From: a bacterium
GTDB taxonomy: Bacteria > Auribacterota > UBA3054
Length of the DNA: 40,917 bases
Reading direction: 5' to 3'
Assembly: GCA_017649705.1 (NCBI GenBank)
Contig: JAGCGH010000008.1
Span: forward strand, 1-40,917
Part shown: one piece after another, positions 40,651 to 40,917 of the stretch
Layout: each line of letters starts with the position of its first letter
How positions within the stretch are numbered: the first letter of the stretch is position 1
The notes under the pieces: model-generated
What the model was told of the DNA's origin: nothing
Databases searched by the model: none
The model's input: the letters and a program-made list of their open reading frames with translations, nothing else
Position numbers and translations under genes: made by a program

Positions 40651-40917
40651 ATGCCTCAATGCCCCGACTTCAGCGGTCTTAAATGCAAGATCGCCGATCC
40701 TTCTTTAGAGAACTTCGGGCGCCTGGAGATCCAGGCCGCCGAACATGAAATGCCCGGCCTCATGGCCGTAAGGGAAAAATACGCCCTTGAGCAGCCGCTC
40801 AAAGGCGCCCGGGTGACGGGATCCTTGCACATGACCATCCAGACCGCGGTCCTCATAGAAACTCTGAAAGCTTTGGGAGCCCAGGTCCGCTGGGCCTCCT
40901 GCAATATCTACTCCACC
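40651..40917 (+). CDS. ahcY: Adenosylhomocysteinase, N-terminal part
   Basis: The first 89 residues of S-adenosylhomocysteine hydrolase are present, and the gene runs off the window. The enzyme splits SAH into homocysteine and adenosine, removing product inhibition of methyltransferases. Recognisable motifs are [29 protein letters not shown], with the start of the substrate domain, and [21 protein letters not shown] followed by [16 protein letters not shown]. The start is the first ATG in frame, 5 bp after the last TIGR04073-like gene. There is no space for a separate promoter or SAH riboswitch, so expression depends on the upstream cluster or on a promoter inside it. Confidence 0.95.
   Translation, partial: MPQCPDFSGLKCKIADPSLENFGRLEIQAAEHEMPGLMAVREKYALEQPLKGARVTGSLHMTIQTAVLIETLKALGAQVRWASCNIYST

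Noticed and set aside
1..40917. CRISPR array, tRNA or rRNA genes, insertion sequences, prophage
   Set aside because: I saw no regularly spaced repeats, no cloverleaf-like GTTCGA/TGGTT arms in intergenic regions, and no transposase, integrase or phage structural genes.

Overview
This is a gene-dense bacterial chromosome segment of about 41 kb, with no tRNA, rRNA, phage or transposase genes that I could see. It is most like the PVC superphylum, specifically a Kiritimatiellota or Lentisphaerota lineage, possibly gut-associated; that assignment is inference. The clues are secreted proteins ending in a PEP-CTERM-type tail (VPEPA-FGLL..LFLRRK), three tandem proteins resembling the exosortase-associated TIGR04073 family, a SUMF1-fold secreted protein, a long PPi-dependent phosphofructokinase and a partial type II secretion cassette. 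No exosortase gene lies in the window.

Layout. (1) 1-411: the 3' end of an Fe-S L-serine dehydratase, closed by a bidirectional terminator. (2) 523-2223 (-): a SUMF1-fold protein that looks like two secreted proteins fused in frame. (3) 2504-4782 (+): a cell-wall operon of N-acetylmuramoyl-alanine amidase, glutamate racemase and a small membrane protein. (4) 19230 down to 4815 (-): an apparent eleven-gene operon, valS, ROK glucokinase, maf, FHA/pilin-like/TPR protein, IMPase-like phosphatase, pfp, gspF, gspK, gspH, gspI, cnoX, probably re-initiated before pfp. (5) 19349-23564 (+): an orphan solute-binding lipoprotein and a 1151-residue secreted nuclease/phosphatase-fold protein with a large internal duplication. 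(6) 30517 down to 23641 (-): purD, guaB, a GT2 glycosyltransferase, a HAD hydrolase, a D,D-carboxypeptidase and a polysaccharide flippase, tightly packed. (7) 30856-36147 (+): two large PEP-CTERM-type surface proteins, each with its own promoter and terminator. (8) 38242 down to 36212 (-): a beta-phosphoglucomutase-like HAD enzyme and a CCA/poly(A) nucleotidyltransferase. (9) 38385-40917 (+): a lipoprotein, three TIGR04073-like exported paralogs and the start of ahcY.

Together the genes combine central metabolism (PPi-glycolysis, glucose phosphorylation, purine synthesis, methyl-cycle) with envelope building (peptidoglycan remodelling, glycan export, type II secretion pseudopilins) and display of large secreted proteins. 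Intergenic regions repeatedly carry an extended -10 promoter element close to TTTTGATATAAT, usually without a recognisable -35. At two genes it sits so close to the ATG that the mRNA would be nearly leaderless. The most interesting parts are the tandem TIGR04073-like cluster, the internal sorting-signal fusion, the palindromes ahead of the two surface-protein genes, and the FHA/pilin-like/TPR protein beside the secretion genes.
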